Source of the DNA: Megalopta genalis
Taxonomy: Eukaryota; Arthropoda; Insecta; Hymenoptera; Halictidae
Direction of reading: 5' to 3'
Assembly (NCBI RefSeq): GCF_051020955.1
Contig: NW_027477555.1
Span: 1 to 64,000 of the forward strand
DNA length: 64,000 bases
Shown here: one piece after another, positions 1 through 13,507 of the stretch
Layout: each line of letters starts with the position of its first letter
Numbering within the stretch: position 1 is the first letter of the stretch
The notes under the pieces: generated by a model
The model's database searches: none
The model's input: the letters and a program-made list of their open reading frames with translations, nothing else
What the model was told of the DNA's origin: nothing
Translations under genes and position numbers: made by a program

Positions 1-3000
1 AAACTCGTTCGTTTCGCCTGCATTTGAAGCTATATAATTTATATCCCAAGTGTTTGAAGCTAAATCATTTATATCGCAAGTATTTGAAGCTAAATCATTT
101 GTTCCGCATAGATTTGAAGATAAACCTTCTACATCGCATTGATTTTCAGTTTAATCATGTGTTTCGCATGGATTTGAAGCTAACTCGTTTGTTTCGTCTG
201 CATTTGAAGCTATATCACTTATATCCCAAGTGTTTGAAGCTAAATCATTTGTTTCGCATGGATTTGAAGCTAACTCGTTTGTTTGGCCTGCAGTTGAATC
301 TATATCACTTATATCGCAAGTATTTTAAGCAAAATCATTTGTTCCGCATCGATTTGAAGCTAAGCCTTCTACTTCGCATTGATTTGAAGCTAAATCATTT
401 GTTTCGCTTGGATGTGAAGCTAACTCGTTTGTTTCGTCTGCAGTCGAAGCTATATCACTTATATCCCAAATTTGTGAAGCTACATCATTTGTTTCGCTTG
501 GATTTAAAGCTAAACGTTCTACATCGCATTGATTTGAAGCTAAATCATGTGTTTTGCATGGATTTGAAGCTAACTCGTTTGTTCCCCCTGCATTTGAAGC
601 TATATCACTTATATCGCAAGTTCATGTGCTAAATCATGTGTTTCGCTTTGACTTGAATCTATACCTTCTACATCGCATTGATTTGCAGCTAAATCATGTG
701 TTTCGCATGGATTTGAATCTTACTCGTTTGTTTCGCCTGCATTTGAAACTATATCATTTATATCGCAAGTATTTGAAGCTAAATCATTTGTTCCGCATGG
801 ATTTGAAGCTGAGCCTTCTACATCGCATTGATTTGAAGCTTAATCATGCGTGTCGCATGGAGTTGAAGCTACCTCGTTTGTTTCGACTGCATTTGAACGT
901 ATATCGCTTATAACGCAATTATCTGAAGATAAATCATTTGTTCCGCATGATTTGAAGCTAAACCTTCTGCATCGCAATGATTTCAAGCTAAATCATGTGA
1001 TTCGCTTGGATTTGAAGCTACCTCGTTTGTTTCCCCTGCATTTGAAGCTATATCACTTATATCCCAAGTGTTTGAAGCTAAATCATTTGTTTCGCATGAA
1101 TTTGAACCTAAACCTTCTACATCGCATTGATTTGAAGCTTAATCATTTGTTTCGCATGGATTTGAAGCTAATTCGTTTGTATCCCCTGCATTTGAAGCTA
1201 TGTCATTTATATCGCAAGTATCTGATGCTAAATCATTTGTTTCGCCTGGATTTGAAGCTAAACCTTCTACTTTCGCATTGATTTGAAGCTGACTCGTTTG
1301 CTTCGTGCGCATTTGAAGCTATATCACTTATATCCCAACTGTTTGAAGATAAATCATTTGATTCGCATGGATTTGAAGCTAGCTTGTTTCTTTCGTCTGC
1401 ATTTGAAGCTATATCACATATATCGCAAGTGTCTGAAACTAAATCATTTGTGTCGCATGGATTTGAAGCTATCTCGTTTGTTTCGTCTGCATTTGAATCT
1501 ATATCACTTATATCGCAAGTATCTGAACCTAAATCATTGGTTTCGCATGGATTTGAAGCTAAACCTTCTTACATCGCATAGATTTGCAGCTAAATAATGT
1601 GTTTCGCATGGATTTGGAGCTAACTCGTTTGTTTGACCTGCTGTTGAATGTATATCACTTATATCGCAAGTATTTGAAGCAAAATCATTTGTTCCGCATC
1701 GATTTGAAGCTAAGACTTCTACTTCGCATTGATTTGAAGCCAAATCATGTGTTTCGCTTGGATGTGAAGCTAACTCGTTTGTTTCGTCTGCATTTGAAGT
1801 TATATCACCTATATCCCAAATCTTTGAAGCTACATCATTTGTTTCGCTTGGATTTAAAGATAAACGTTCTACATCGCATTGATTTGAAGCTAAATCGTGT
1901 GTTTTGCATGGATTTGAAGCTAACTCGTTTGTTTCCCCTGCATTTGAAGCTATATCACTTATATCGCATGTATCTGATGCTAAGTCATTTTGGTGTCGCA
2001 TTGATTTGAATCTAAACCTTCCACATCGCATTGATTTGCAGCTAAATCATGTGTTCCGCATGGATTTGAAGCTAACTCGTTTGTTTGGCCTGCAGTTGAA
2101 TCTATATTACTTATATCGCAAGTATTTGGAGCTAAATCATTTGTTCCGCAAGGATTTGAAGCTGAGCCTTCTACATCGTATTGATTTGAAGCTAAATCAT
2201 GTGTATCGCATGCATTTTGAAGCTAACTCCTTTGATTCGTCTGTATTTGAAGCTATATCACTTATATCCCATGTGTTTCAAGCTAAATCATTTGTTTCGC
2301 ATGGATTTGAAGCTAACTCGTTTGTTTCGTCTGCATTTGGAGGTATACCACTTATATCGCAAGTATCTGAAGCTAAATCATTTGTTTCGCATGGATTTGA
2401 AGCTAAACCTTCAACATCGCTTTGATTTGCAGCTATATCATGTGTTTCGCATGGATTTGCAGCTAACTCGTTCGTTTCGCCTGCATTTGATGCTATATCG
2501 CTTATATCGCAAGTATCTAAAGCTAAATCACTTGTTTCGAATGGCTTTGAAGTTAAACCTTCTACATCGCATTGATTTTCATTTTAATCATGTGTTTCGC
2601 ATGGATTTGATGCTAACTCGTTTGTTTCGTCTGCATTTGAAGCTATATCACTTTTATCCCAAGTATTTGAAGCTAAATCATTTGTTTCGCATGGATTTGA
2701 AGCTAACTCGTTTGTTTCGTCTGCATTTGGAGGTATATCATTTATATCGCAAGTATCTGAATCTAAATCATTTGTTTCGCATGGATTTGAAGCTAAACCT
2801 TCAACATCGCTTTGATTTGCAGCTATATCATGTGTTTCGCATGGATTTGCAGCTAACTCGTTCGTTTCGCCTGCATTTGGTGCTATATCACTTATATCGC
2901 AAGTATCTGAAGCTAAATCACTTGTTTGGCATGGCTTTGAAGCTAAACCTTCTACATCGCATTGATTTTCAGTTTAATCATGTGTTTCGCATGGATTTGA

Positions 3001-3529
3001 AGCTAATTCGTTTGTTTGGCCTGCAGTTGAATCTATATCACTTATATCGCAAGTATTTGGAGCTAAATCATTTGTTCCGCATGGATTTGAAGCTGAGCCT
3101 TCTACATCGCATTGATTTGAAGCTTAATCATGCGTGTCGCATGGATTTGAAGCTGGTTCGTTTGTTCCGTCTGCATTTGAACGTATATCGCTTATAACGC
3201 AATTATCTCAAGATAAATCATTTGTTCCGCATGGATTTAAAGCTAAGCCTTCTACTTCGCATTGATTTGAGGCTAAATAATGTGTATCGCATGCATTTTG
3301 AAGCTAACTCCTTTGATTCGTCTCCATTTGAAGCTATATCACTTATATCCCGAGTGTTTGATGCTAAATCATTTGTTTCGCACGGATTTGTAGCTAAACC
3401 TTCTACATAGCATTGATTTGAAGCTAAATCACGTGTTTCGCATAGATTTGAAGCTAACTCGTTTGTTTCGTCTGCATTTGAATCTATATCACATATATCC
3501 CAAGTGTTTGAAGCTAAATCATTTGTTTC
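1..3529. repeat. Array sub-block 1: standard pentamers with one 31-bp chimeric monomer
   Basis: Standard E-D-C-B-A pentamers with moderate divergence. A phase shift of +1 occurs near 1271, where an E monomer reads CCTTCTACTTTCGCATTG instead of CCTTCTACATCGCATTG. A second length oddity at about 1565 (CCTTCTTACATCGCATAG) recurs near 52077. The part from 2770 onward is repeated near 13508. No gene is seen on either strand apart from open frames created by the repeat. Confidence 0.8.
1250..1310. repeat. 31-bp chimeric monomer (first of twelve sites with the same phrase)
   Basis: An E-type left part (CCTTCTAC or CCTTCTAG) is joined to the right part of a D-type monomer (TTTCGCATTG), giving 31 rather than 30 bp. 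The satellite phrase TTTCGCATTGATTTGAAGC followed by TGACTCG begins near 1271, 7784, 8295, 13123, 27500, 27831, 37045, 37616, 51150, 51781, 56193 (the copia junction) and 62816. It shifts both strands' frames by one base. Confidence 0.8.
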
Positions 3530-4968
3530 GCATGAATTTGAAGCTAAACCTTCTACATCGCATTGATTTGAAGCTTAATCATTTGTTTCTCATGGATTTG
3601 AAGCTAATTCGTTTGTACCCCCTGCATTTGAAGCTATATCATTTATATCGCAAGTATCTGATACTAAATCATTTGTTTCGCATGGATTTGAAGCTAAACC
3701 TTCTACATCGCATTGATTTGCATTTAAATGATGTGTTTCGCAAGGATTTGAACTAACTCGTTTGTTTCGTCTGCATTTGAAGCTATATCACTTATATCCC
3801 AAGTGTTTGAAGTTAAATCATTTGTTTCGCATAGATTTGAAGCTAACTCGTTTGTTTTGTCTGCATTTGGAGGTATATCACTTATATCGCAAGTATCTGA
3901 AACTAAATCATTGGTTTCGCATGGATTTGAAGCGAAACCTTCTACATCCCATAGATTTGAAACCAAATCATGTGTTTCGCATGGATTTGCAGCTAACTCG
4001 TTCGCTTCGCCTGCATTTGATGCTATATCACTTATATCGTAAGTATCTGAAGCTAAATCATTTGTTTCGCACGGATTTGAAGCTAAAACTTCTACATCGC
4101 ATTGATTTTCAGTTTAATCATGTGTTCCGCATGGATTTGAAGCTAACTCGTTTGTTTCGTCTGCACTTGAAGCAATATCACATATACCGCTAGTATCTGA
4201 AGCTAAATCATTTGTTTCGCATGGATTTGTAGCTAAACCTTCTACATCGCATTGATTTGAAGCTAAATCATGTGTTTCGCATGGATTTGTAGCTAACTCG
4301 TTTGTTTCGTCTGCATTTGAACGTATATCTCTTATAACGCAATTATCTGAAGATAAATCATTTGTTCCGCATGGATTTGAAGCTAAGCCTTCTACTTCGC
4401 ATTGATTTGAAGCTAAATCATGTGTATCGCATGCATTTTGAAGCTAACTCCTTTGATTCGTCTGCATTTGAAGCTATGTCACTTATATCCCGAGTGTGTG
4501 ATGCTAAATCATTTGTTTCGCATGGATTTGTAGCTAAACCTTCTACATCGCATTGATTTGAAGCTAAATCATGTGTTTCGCTTGGATGTGAAGCTAACTC
4601 GTTTGTTTCGTCTGCATTTGAAGCTATATCACATATATCCCAAGTGTTTGAAGCTGAATCATTTGTTTCGCATTAATTTGAAGCTACACCTTCTACATCG
4701 CATTGATTTGAAGCTTAATCATTTGTTTCTCATGGATTTCAAGCTAAATCGTTTGTATCCCCTGCATTTGAAGCTATATCATTTATATCGCAAGTATCTG
4801 ATACTAAATCATTTGTTCGGCACGGATTTGAAGCTATACCTTCTACATCGCATTGATTTGCATTTAAATGATGTGTTTCGCAAGAATTTGAACTAACTCG
4901 TTTGTTTCGTCTGCATTTGAAGCTATATCACTTATATCCCAAGTGTTTGAAGCTGTATCATTTGTTTC
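2770..4968. repeat. Source or partner of a 10.7-kb-distant segmental copy (partner 13508-15706)
   Basis: At an offset of 10,738 bp the sequence from about 2770 to 4968 is matched by 13508-15706. Matching rare variants include the stop-containing CTACATAGCATTG, GATTTGAGGCTAAATAATG and GCATGCATTTTGAAGC. After the match ends, the distant copy continues as the sequence that here begins only after the second 1,439-bp unit (from about 6408). Confidence 0.8.
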
Positions 4969-6408
4969 GCATGAATTTGAAGCTAAACCTTCTACATCGC
5001 ATTGATTTGAAGCTTAATCATTTGTTTCTCATGGATTTGAAGCTAATTCGTTTGTACCCCCTGCATTTGAAGCTATATCATTTATATCGCAAGTATCTGA
5101 TACTAAATCATTTGTTTCGCATGGATTTGAAGCTACACCTTCTACATCGCATTGATTTGCATTTAAATGATGTGTTTCGCAAGGATTTGAACTAACTCGT
5201 TTGTTTCGTCTGCATTTGAAGCTATATCACTTATATCCCAAGTGTTTGAAGTTAAATCATTTGTTTCGCATAGATTTGAAGCTAACTCGTTTGTTTTGTC
5301 TGCATTTGGAGGTATATCACTTATATCGCAAGTATCTGAAACTAAATCATTGGTTTCGCATGGATTTGAAGCGAAACCTTCTACATCCCATAGATTTGAA
5401 ACCAAATCATGTGTTTCGCATGGATTTGCAGCTAACTCGTTCGCTTCGCCTGCATTTGATGCTATATCACTTATATCGTAAGTATCTGAAGCTAAATCAT
5501 TTGTTTCGCACGGATTTGAAGCTAAAACTTCTACATCGCATTGATTTTCAGTTTAATCATGTGTTCCGCATGGATTTGAAGCTAACTCGTTTGTTTCGTC
5601 TGCACTTGAAGCAATATCACATATACCGCTAGTATCTGAAGCTAAATCATTTGTTTCGCATGGATTTGTAGCTAAACCTTCTACATCGCATTGATTTGAA
5701 GCTAAATCATGTGTTTCGCATGGATTTGTAGCTAACTCGTTTGTTTCGTCTGCATTTGAACGTATATCTCTTATAACGCAATTATCTGAAGATAAATCAT
5801 TTGTTCCGCATGGATTTGAAGCTAAGCCTTCTACTTCGCATTGATTTGAAGCTAAATCATGTGTATCGCATGCATTTTGAAGCTAACTCCTTTGATTCGT
5901 CTGCATTTGAAGCTATATCACTTATATCCCGAGTGTGTGATGCTAAATCATTTGTTTCGCATGGATTTGTAGCTAAACCTTCTACATCGCATTGATTTGA
6001 AGCTAAATCATGTGTTTCGCTTGGATGTGAAGCTAACTCGTTTGTTTCGTCTGCATTTGAAGCTATATCACATATATCCCAAGTGTTTGAAGCTGAATCA
6101 TTTGTTTCGCATTAATTTGAAGCTACACCTTCTACATCGCATTGATTTGAAGCTTAATCATTTGTTTCTCATGGATTTCAAGCTAAATCGTTTGTATCCC
6201 CTGCATTTGAAGCTATATCATTTATATCGCAAGTATCTGATACTAAATCATTTGTTCGGCACGGATTTGAAGCTATACCTTCTACATCGCATTGATTTGC
6301 ATTTAAATGATGTGTTTCGCAAGAATTTGAACTAACTCGTTTGTTTCGTCTGCATTTGAAGCTATATCACTTATATCCCAAGTGTTTGAAGCTGTATCAT
6401 TTGTTTCG
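3530..6408. repeat. 1,439-bp tandem segmental duplication within the array
   Basis: The segment starting near 3530 is repeated at an offset of exactly 1,439 bp, giving two adjacent copies (about 3530-4968 and 4969-6408). Rare variants occur in both copies, for example CATTTAAATGATG, the shortened head GATTTGAACTAAC and the B variant ATATACCGCTAG. The length is 48 monomers minus one base, and the missing base is the one lost in the shortened head. The copies differ by only scattered substitutions, for example AAACC versus ACACC near 3700 and 5140. Boundaries are approximate because the flanks are also repeats. Confidence 0.85.
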
Positions 6409-7189
6409 CATGGATTTGCAGCTAACTCGTTTGTTTCGTCTGCATTTGGAGGTATATCACTTATATCGCAAGTATCTGAAACTAAATCATTTGTGTCGCA
6501 TGGATTTGAAACTAAACCTTCTACATCGCATAGATTTGAAGCTAAATCATGTATTTCGCATGGATTTGCAGCTAACTCGTTCGTTTAGCCTGCAGTTGAA
6601 TCTATATCACTTATATCGCAAGTATTTGGAGCTAAATCATTTATTCCGCGTGGATTTGAAGCTGAGCCTTCTACATCGCATTGATTTGAAGCTTAATCAT
6701 GTGTGTCGAATGGATTTTCAGCTAACTCGTTTGTTTCCCCTGCATTTGAAGCTATATCACTTATATCGCAAGTATCTGAAGCTAACTCATTTGTTTCGCA
6801 TGGATTTGAAGCTAAACCTTCTACATCGCTTTGATTTGCAGCTAAATCATTTGTTTCGCATGGATTTGCAGCTAACTCGTTTGTTTCGTCTGCATTTGGA
6901 GGTATATCACTTATATCGCAAGTATCTGAAACTAAATCATTTGTGTCGCATGGATTTGAAACTAAACCTTCTACATCGCATAGATTTGAAGCTAAATCAT
7001 GTGTTTCGCATGGATTTGCAGCTAACTCGTTCGTTTAGCCTGCAGTTGAATCTATATCACTTATATCGCAAGTATTTGGAGCTAAATCATTTATTCCGCA
7101 TGGATTTGAAGCTGAGCCTTCTACATCGCATTGATTTGAAGCTTAATCATGTGTGTCGCATGGATTTGAAGCTAACTCGTTTGTTCCGC

Positions 7190-8610
7190 CTGCAGAAAAG
7201 CTAAATCATATATAAAACATGTATTTGAAGCTAAACTATTCGTGTCGCATGGATTTGTAACTAAGCCTTCTTCTTCGCATTGATTTGAATCTAAATCACG
7301 TCTTTCGCATGGATTTGAGGCTAACTCGTTTGTTTCGCATGCAGTTGGAGCTAAATCATGTATGTCACAAGTATTTGTAGCGAAACCATTTGATTTGCAT
7401 GGATTTGAAGCTAAGCCTTCTACATCGCATTGATTTGCTGCTAAATCGTGTGTTTCGCATTGATTTGAAGCTAACTCGTTTGTTTCGCATGCAGTTGGAG
7501 CTAAATCATGTATGTCACAACTATTTGTAGCGAAACCATTTGATTTGCATGGATTTGAAGCTAAGCCTTCTACATCGCATTGATTTGCTGCTAAATCATG
7601 TGTTTCGCATGGCTGTGAAGCTAAGCCTTCTACTTCGCTTCGACTTGCAGCTAAATCATGTGTTTCGCATGGATTTGAAGCTAACTCGTTTGTTTCCCCT
7701 GCATTTGAAGCTATATCACTTATATCGCAAGTATCTGATGCTAAATTATTTGTTTCGCCTGGATTTGAAGCTAAACCTTCTAGTTTCGCATTGATTTGAA
7801 GCTGACTCGTTTGCTTCGTGCGCATTTGAAGCTATATCAATTATATCCCAGCTGTTTGAAGATAAATCATTTGATTCGCATGGATTTGAAGCTAGCTTGT
7901 TTCTTTCGTCTGCATTTGAAGCTACATCACATATATCGCAAGTATCTGAAGCTAAATCATTTGTTTCGCATGGATTTGATGCTAAACCTTCTACATCGCA
8001 TTGATTTTAAACTAATTCATGTGTTTCGCATGGATTTTAAGCTAACTCGTTTGTTTCCCCTGCATTTGAAGCTATATCACTTATATCGCAAGTATCTGAA
8101 GCTAACTCATTTGTTTCGCATGGATTTGAAGCTAAACCTTCAACATCGCATTGATTTGCAGCTAAATCATGTGTTCCGCATGGATTTTAAGCTAACTCGT
8201 TTGTTTCGTCTGCACTTGAAACTATATCATCTATATCGCAAGTATCTGATGCTAAATTATTTGTTTCGCCTGGATTTGAAGCTAAACCTTCTAGTTTCGC
8301 ATTGATTTGAAGCTGACTCGTTTGCTTCGTGCGCATTTGAAGCTATATCGCTTATATCCCAACTGTTTGAAGATAAATCATTTGATTTGCATGGATTTGA
8401 AGCTGACTCGTTTGCTTCGTGCGCATTTGAAGCTATATCACTAATATCCCAACTGTTTGAAGATAAATCATTTGATTCGCATGGATTTGAAGCTAGCTTG
8501 TTTCTTTCGTCTGCATTTGAAGCTACATCACATATATCGCAAGTATCTGAAGCTAAATCATTTGTTTCGCATGGATTTGATGCTAAACCTTCTACATCGC
8601 ATTGATTTTA
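7190..8610. repeat. Array sub-block with repeated 31-bp chimeric monomers and TGATTTGCAT variants
   Basis: This block contains variants with CATGTATGTCACAAG and TTTGATTTGCATGG, repeated at about 7370-7560. It also holds two 31-bp E-type monomers (CCTTCTAGTTTCGCATTG) near 7784 and 8295, each followed by the same downstream phrase GCTGACTCGTTTGCTTCGTG. The same combination is found again near 13123 and 62816. Each 31-bp monomer shifts both strands' reading frames by one. No gene is recognised. Confidence 0.75.
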
Positions 8611-9139
8611 AGCTAATTCATGTGTTTCGCATGGACTTTAAGCTAACTCGTTTGTTTCCCCTGCATTTGAAGCTATATCAATTATATCGCAAGTATCTGA
8701 TGCTAAATCATTTTTGTCGCATGGATTTGAAGCTAATTCATGTGTTTCGCATGGATTTGAAGCTAACTCGTTTGTTTCCCCTGCATTTGAAGCTATATCA
8801 CTTATATCGCAAGTATCTGAAGGTATATCATTTGATTCGCATAGATATGAAGCTAAACCTTCTACATCGCTTTGATTTGACGCTAAATCATGAGTTTCGC
8901 ATCGATTTGAAGCTAACTCGTTTGTTTCCCCTGCATTTGAATCTATATCACTTATATCGCAAGTATCTGATGCTAAATCATTTTTTTCGCATGGATTTGA
9001 AGCTAAATCTTCAACATCGCATTGATATGAAGCTAATTTATGTGTTTCGCATGGATTTGAAGCTAACTGGTTTGTTTCGTCTGCAATTGAAGCTATATCA
9101 CTTATATCACATTGTTTGAAGCTAAATCATTAGTTTCGC

Positions 9140-9560
9140 ATGGACTTGAAGCTAAACCTTCCACACAGCATTGATTTGAGGCTTAATCATGTGTTTTTCA
9201 TGGTTTTCAGGCTAACTCGTTTATTTCCCCTGCATTTAAAGCTATATCACTCATATCGCAAGTAACTGGAGCTAAATCATTGGTTTCGCATGGATTTGAA
9301 GCTAAACCTTGTACATCGCACTGATTCGCTGCTAAATCATGTGTTTCGCATCGATCTAAAGCTAAGCCTTCTACTTCGCATCGATTTGAAGCTTAATCAT
9401 GTGTTTCGCATGGATTTGCAGCTAACTCGTTTTGTATCCCCTGAATTTGAAACTATATCACTTATATCGCAAGTATCTGAAGCTAAATCATTTGTGATGC
9501 ATGGATTTGAAGCTACACCTTCTACATCGCATTGATTTGCTGCTAAATCATATGTTTCGC
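9140..9560. repeat. Module shared with 52425-52840, about 43 kb away
   Basis: An unusual series of variants is repeated near 52425-52840: CCTTCCACACAGCATTG, GATTTGAGGCTTAATC, GGTTTTCAGGCTAACTCG, ATATCACTCATATCGC, TAACTGGAGC and TTTGTGATGCATGG. Few differences are visible between the two. The series is too specific to be convergent, so the segment was copied across the array. Confidence 0.8.
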
Positions 9561-9629
9561 TTGGTTTTGAAGCTAAGCCTTCTACTTCGCATTGATTTGA
9601 AGCTAAATCATGTCTTTGGCTTGGATTTG

Positions 9630-12160
9630 AAGCGATCTCGTTTGGTTCTTATGGAGTTGACACTAAATCATGAATATTACAAGTATTTGAAGCTACAGCG
9701 TTTGATCGCAAGGATTTGAAGCTAAGCATTCTACTTTGATTGATTTGAAGCTGAATAATGTTTCTCGCTTGACGTTGAAGCTAACACGTTTGTTTCAGGT
9801 GCAGTTGGATCTAAATCATGTATATCACAAGTATTTGAAGCTTGACCATTTGTTTCGCATGAATATTATGATAAGACATGTGTTTCGAATGAATTTCAAG
9901 CCAAATCATGTGTTTCGCATGGATTTGAAGCTAATTCGTTTGTTTCGCCAGCACTTCAAGCTAAATCATGTATATTACAAGTATATGAAGCTAAACAATT
10001 TTTTTCGCATGGATTCGAAGGTAAGCTTTCTACTTCGCATTGATTTGAAGCTAAATCATGTCTTTCGCTTGGATTTGAAGCTAACTCGTTTGTTTCGCAT
10101 GCAGTTGAATCTAAATCATGTATATCACAAGTATTTGACGCAAAACCATTTGTTTCGCATGGATTTGACGGTAAGCCTGCTACTTCGCATCGATTTGAAG
10201 CTGAGTCATGTGTTTCCCAAGGATTTAAAGCTAACTCGTTGTTTCGCATGCAGTTGAAGCTAAATCATGTATATCACAAGTATTTGAAGCTAAAGCTATT
10301 GATTCGCTTTGATTTCAAGCAAAGCCTTCTACTTCGCATTGCTTTGTAGCTGAACCATTTGTTTCGCTTGAATTTGAAGCTAACACGTTTGTTTCACATG
10401 CAGTTGAAGCTAAATCATGTATATCATAAGTATTTGAAGCTGAATCATTTGTTTCGCAGGAATATTAAGCTAAACCATGTGTTTCTAATGAATTTGAAAC
10501 TAAATCATGTGTTTCGCATGGTTTTTATTCTAACTCGTTTGTTCCGCATGCAGTTGAAGCTAAATCATGTATATCACAAGTATTTGAAGCTAAGCCATTT
10601 GTTTAGCATGGAATCGATGTTAAGCCTTCTACTTCGCAGGAATTTGAAGCTAAATCATGTGTTTCGCAAGGATTTGAAGCTAACACGTTTGTTTCGCATG
10701 CAGTTGAAGTTAAATCATGTATATCACAAGTATTTGACTCGAAGCCATATAATTCGCATGGATTTTAAGCTAAGCCTTCTACTTCGCATTGTTTTGAAGC
10801 TAAATCATGTGTTTCGCATGCATTTGAAGCTAACTCGTTTGTTTCGCATGAAGTTGAAGCTAGATCATGTATATCACAAGTATTTGAAGCCAACCCATTT
10901 GATTCGCATAGATTTGAAGCTGATCCTTCTACTTCGCATTGATTTGAAGCTACATCATGTGTTTCGCTTGTATTTGAAGCTAACACGTTTGTTTCACATG
11001 CAGTTGAAGCGAAAATAATGTATATCACACGTATTTGAAGCTAAACCATTTGATTCGCATGGATTTGAAGCTAAGCCTCCTACATCGCATTGATTAGATG
11101 CTAAATCATGTGCTTCGCATGGATTTGAAGCTAAGCCTGCTACTTCGCATCGATTTGAAGCTGAGTCATGTGTTTCCCAAGGATTTAAAGCTAACTCGTT
11201 GTTTCGCATGCAGTTGAAGCTAAATCATGTATATCACAAGTATTTGAAGCTAAAGCTATTGATTCGCTTTGATTTGAAGCAAAGCCTTCTACTTCGCATT
11301 GCTTTGAAGCTGGACCATTTGTTTCGCTTGATTTTGAAGCTAACACGTTTGTTTCACATGCAGTTGAAGCTAAATCATGTATATCATAAGTATTTGAAGC
11401 TGATACCATTTGTTTCGCAGGAATATTAAGCTAAACCCTGTGTTTTTAATGAATTTGAAACTAAATCATGTGTTTCGCTTGGATTTGAAGCTAACTCGTT
11501 TGTTCCGCCTGCAGATAAAGCTAAATCATATATAAAACAAGTATTTGAAGCTAAACTATTCGTGTCGCATGGATTTGTTACTAAGCCTTGTTCTTCGCAT
11601 TGATTTGAAGCTAAATCACGTCTTTCGCATGGATTTGAGGCTAACTCGTTTGTTTCGCATGCAGTTGGAGCTAACTCATGTATGTCACAAGTACTTGAAG
11701 CGAAACCATTTGATTTGCATGGATTTGAAGCTAAGCCTTCTACTTCGCATTGATTTCAAGCTAAATCATGTCTTTTTCCTGAATTTGAAGCTATCTCGTT
11801 TAGTTCGCATGCAGTTAAACCTAAATCATATATAAAACAAGTATTTGAAGCTAAACTATTCGCGTCGCATGGATTTGAAACTAAGCCTTCTTCTTCGCAT
11901 TGATTTGAAGCTAAGTCATGTGTTTCGCAAGCATTTGAAGCTAACTCGTTTGTTTCGAATGCTGTTGAATCTAAATCATGTATATCACAAGTATTTCAAG
12001 CTAAACCATTTGTTTCGCATGGAATCGATGTTAAGCCATCTACTTCGCAGTGATTTGAAGCTAAATCATGTGTTTCGGTTGGATTTGAAGCTAACTCGAT
12101 TGTTTCGCATGCAGTTGAAGTTAAATCATTTATATCACAATTTTTGACTCGAAACCATTT
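9630..12160. repeat. Divergent monomer subfamily II (ATATCACAAG type)
   Basis: Here the B monomer is mostly replaced by one reading TAAATCATGTATATCACAAG. The preceding C-type monomer ends in TTTCGCATG followed by CAGTTGAAGC, making a GCATGC palindrome at the junction. Five monomers per cycle are still seen. The - strand decapeptides become ASNTCDIHDL and ASTACETNEL in place of ASDTCDISDI and ASNADETNEL. The E monomers often read AAGCCTTCTACTTCGC. Smaller patches of the same subfamily occur near 7350, 12530-12960, 18800-19060, 32300, 46290, 48930, 52150 and 60230-60740. No gene is seen. Confidence 0.85.
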
Positions 12161-13507
12161 GATTTGCATGGATTTGAAGCTAAGCTTTCTACTTCGCATT
12201 GATTTGAAGCTTAATCATGTGTTTTGCATGGATTTGAAGCTAATTCGTTTGTTTCTCCTGCATTTGAAGCTATATCACTTATATCGCATGTATGTGATGC
12301 TAAGTCATTTGTGTCGCATTGATTTGAAGCTAAATCATGTGATTCGCTTGGATTTGAAGCTAACTCGTTTGTTTCCCCTGCATTTGAAGCTATATCACTT
12401 ATATCCCAAGTGTTTGAAGCTAAATCATTTGTTTCGCATGGTTTTGAAGCTAAACCTTCTACAGCGCATTGATTTGTAGCTAAATCATGTGTTTCGCTTG
12501 GATTTGAAGCTAACTCGTTTGTTCCGCCTGCAGATAAAGCTAAATCATATCTAAAACAAGTATTTGAAGCTAAACTATTCGTGTCGCATGGATTTGAAAC
12601 GAAGCCTTCTTCTTCGCATTGATTTGAAGCTAAATCACGTCTTTCGCATGGATTTGAGGCTAACTCGTTTATTTCGCATGCAGTTGAAGCTAAATCATGT
12701 GTTTCGCATGGATTTTAAGCTAACTAGTTTGTTTAGCATGCAGTTCAAGCTACATCATGTATATCACATGTTTTTGAAGCTAAACCATTTGATTCGCATG
12801 GATTTGAAGCTGAGCCTTCTACTTCGCATTGGTTTGAAGCTAAATCATGTGTTTCGCAAGCACTTGAAGCTAACTCGTTTGTTTCGAATGCTGTTGAATC
12901 TAAATCATGTATATCACAAGTATTTGAAGCTAAACCATTTGTTTCGCATGGAATCGATGTTAAGCCATCTACTTCGCATTGCTTTGCAGCTAAATCATGT
13001 GTTCCGCATGGATTTGAAGCTAACTCGTTTGTTTCGTCTGCACTTGAAACTATATCATCTATATCGCAAGTATCTGATGCTAAATTATTTGTTTCGCCTG
13101 GATTTGAAGCTAAACCTTCTAGTTTCGCATTGATTTGAAGCTGACTCGTTTGCTTCGTGCGCATTTGAAGCTATATCACTTATATCCCAACTGTTTGAAG
13201 ATAAATCATTTGATTCGCATGGATTTGATGCTAAACCTTCTACATCGCATTGATTTTAAGCTAATTCATGTGTTTCGCATGGATTTTAAGCTAACTCGTT
13301 TGTTTCCCCTGCATTTGAAGCTATATCAATTATATCGCAAGTATCTGATGCTAAATCATTTTTGTCGCATGGATTTGAAGCTAAACCTTCTACATCGCAT
13401 TGATTTGAAGCTAATTCATGTGTTTCGCATGGATTTGAAGCTAACTCGTTTGTTTCCCCTGCATTTGAAGCTATATCACTTATATCGCAAGTATCTGAAG
13501 CTAACTC

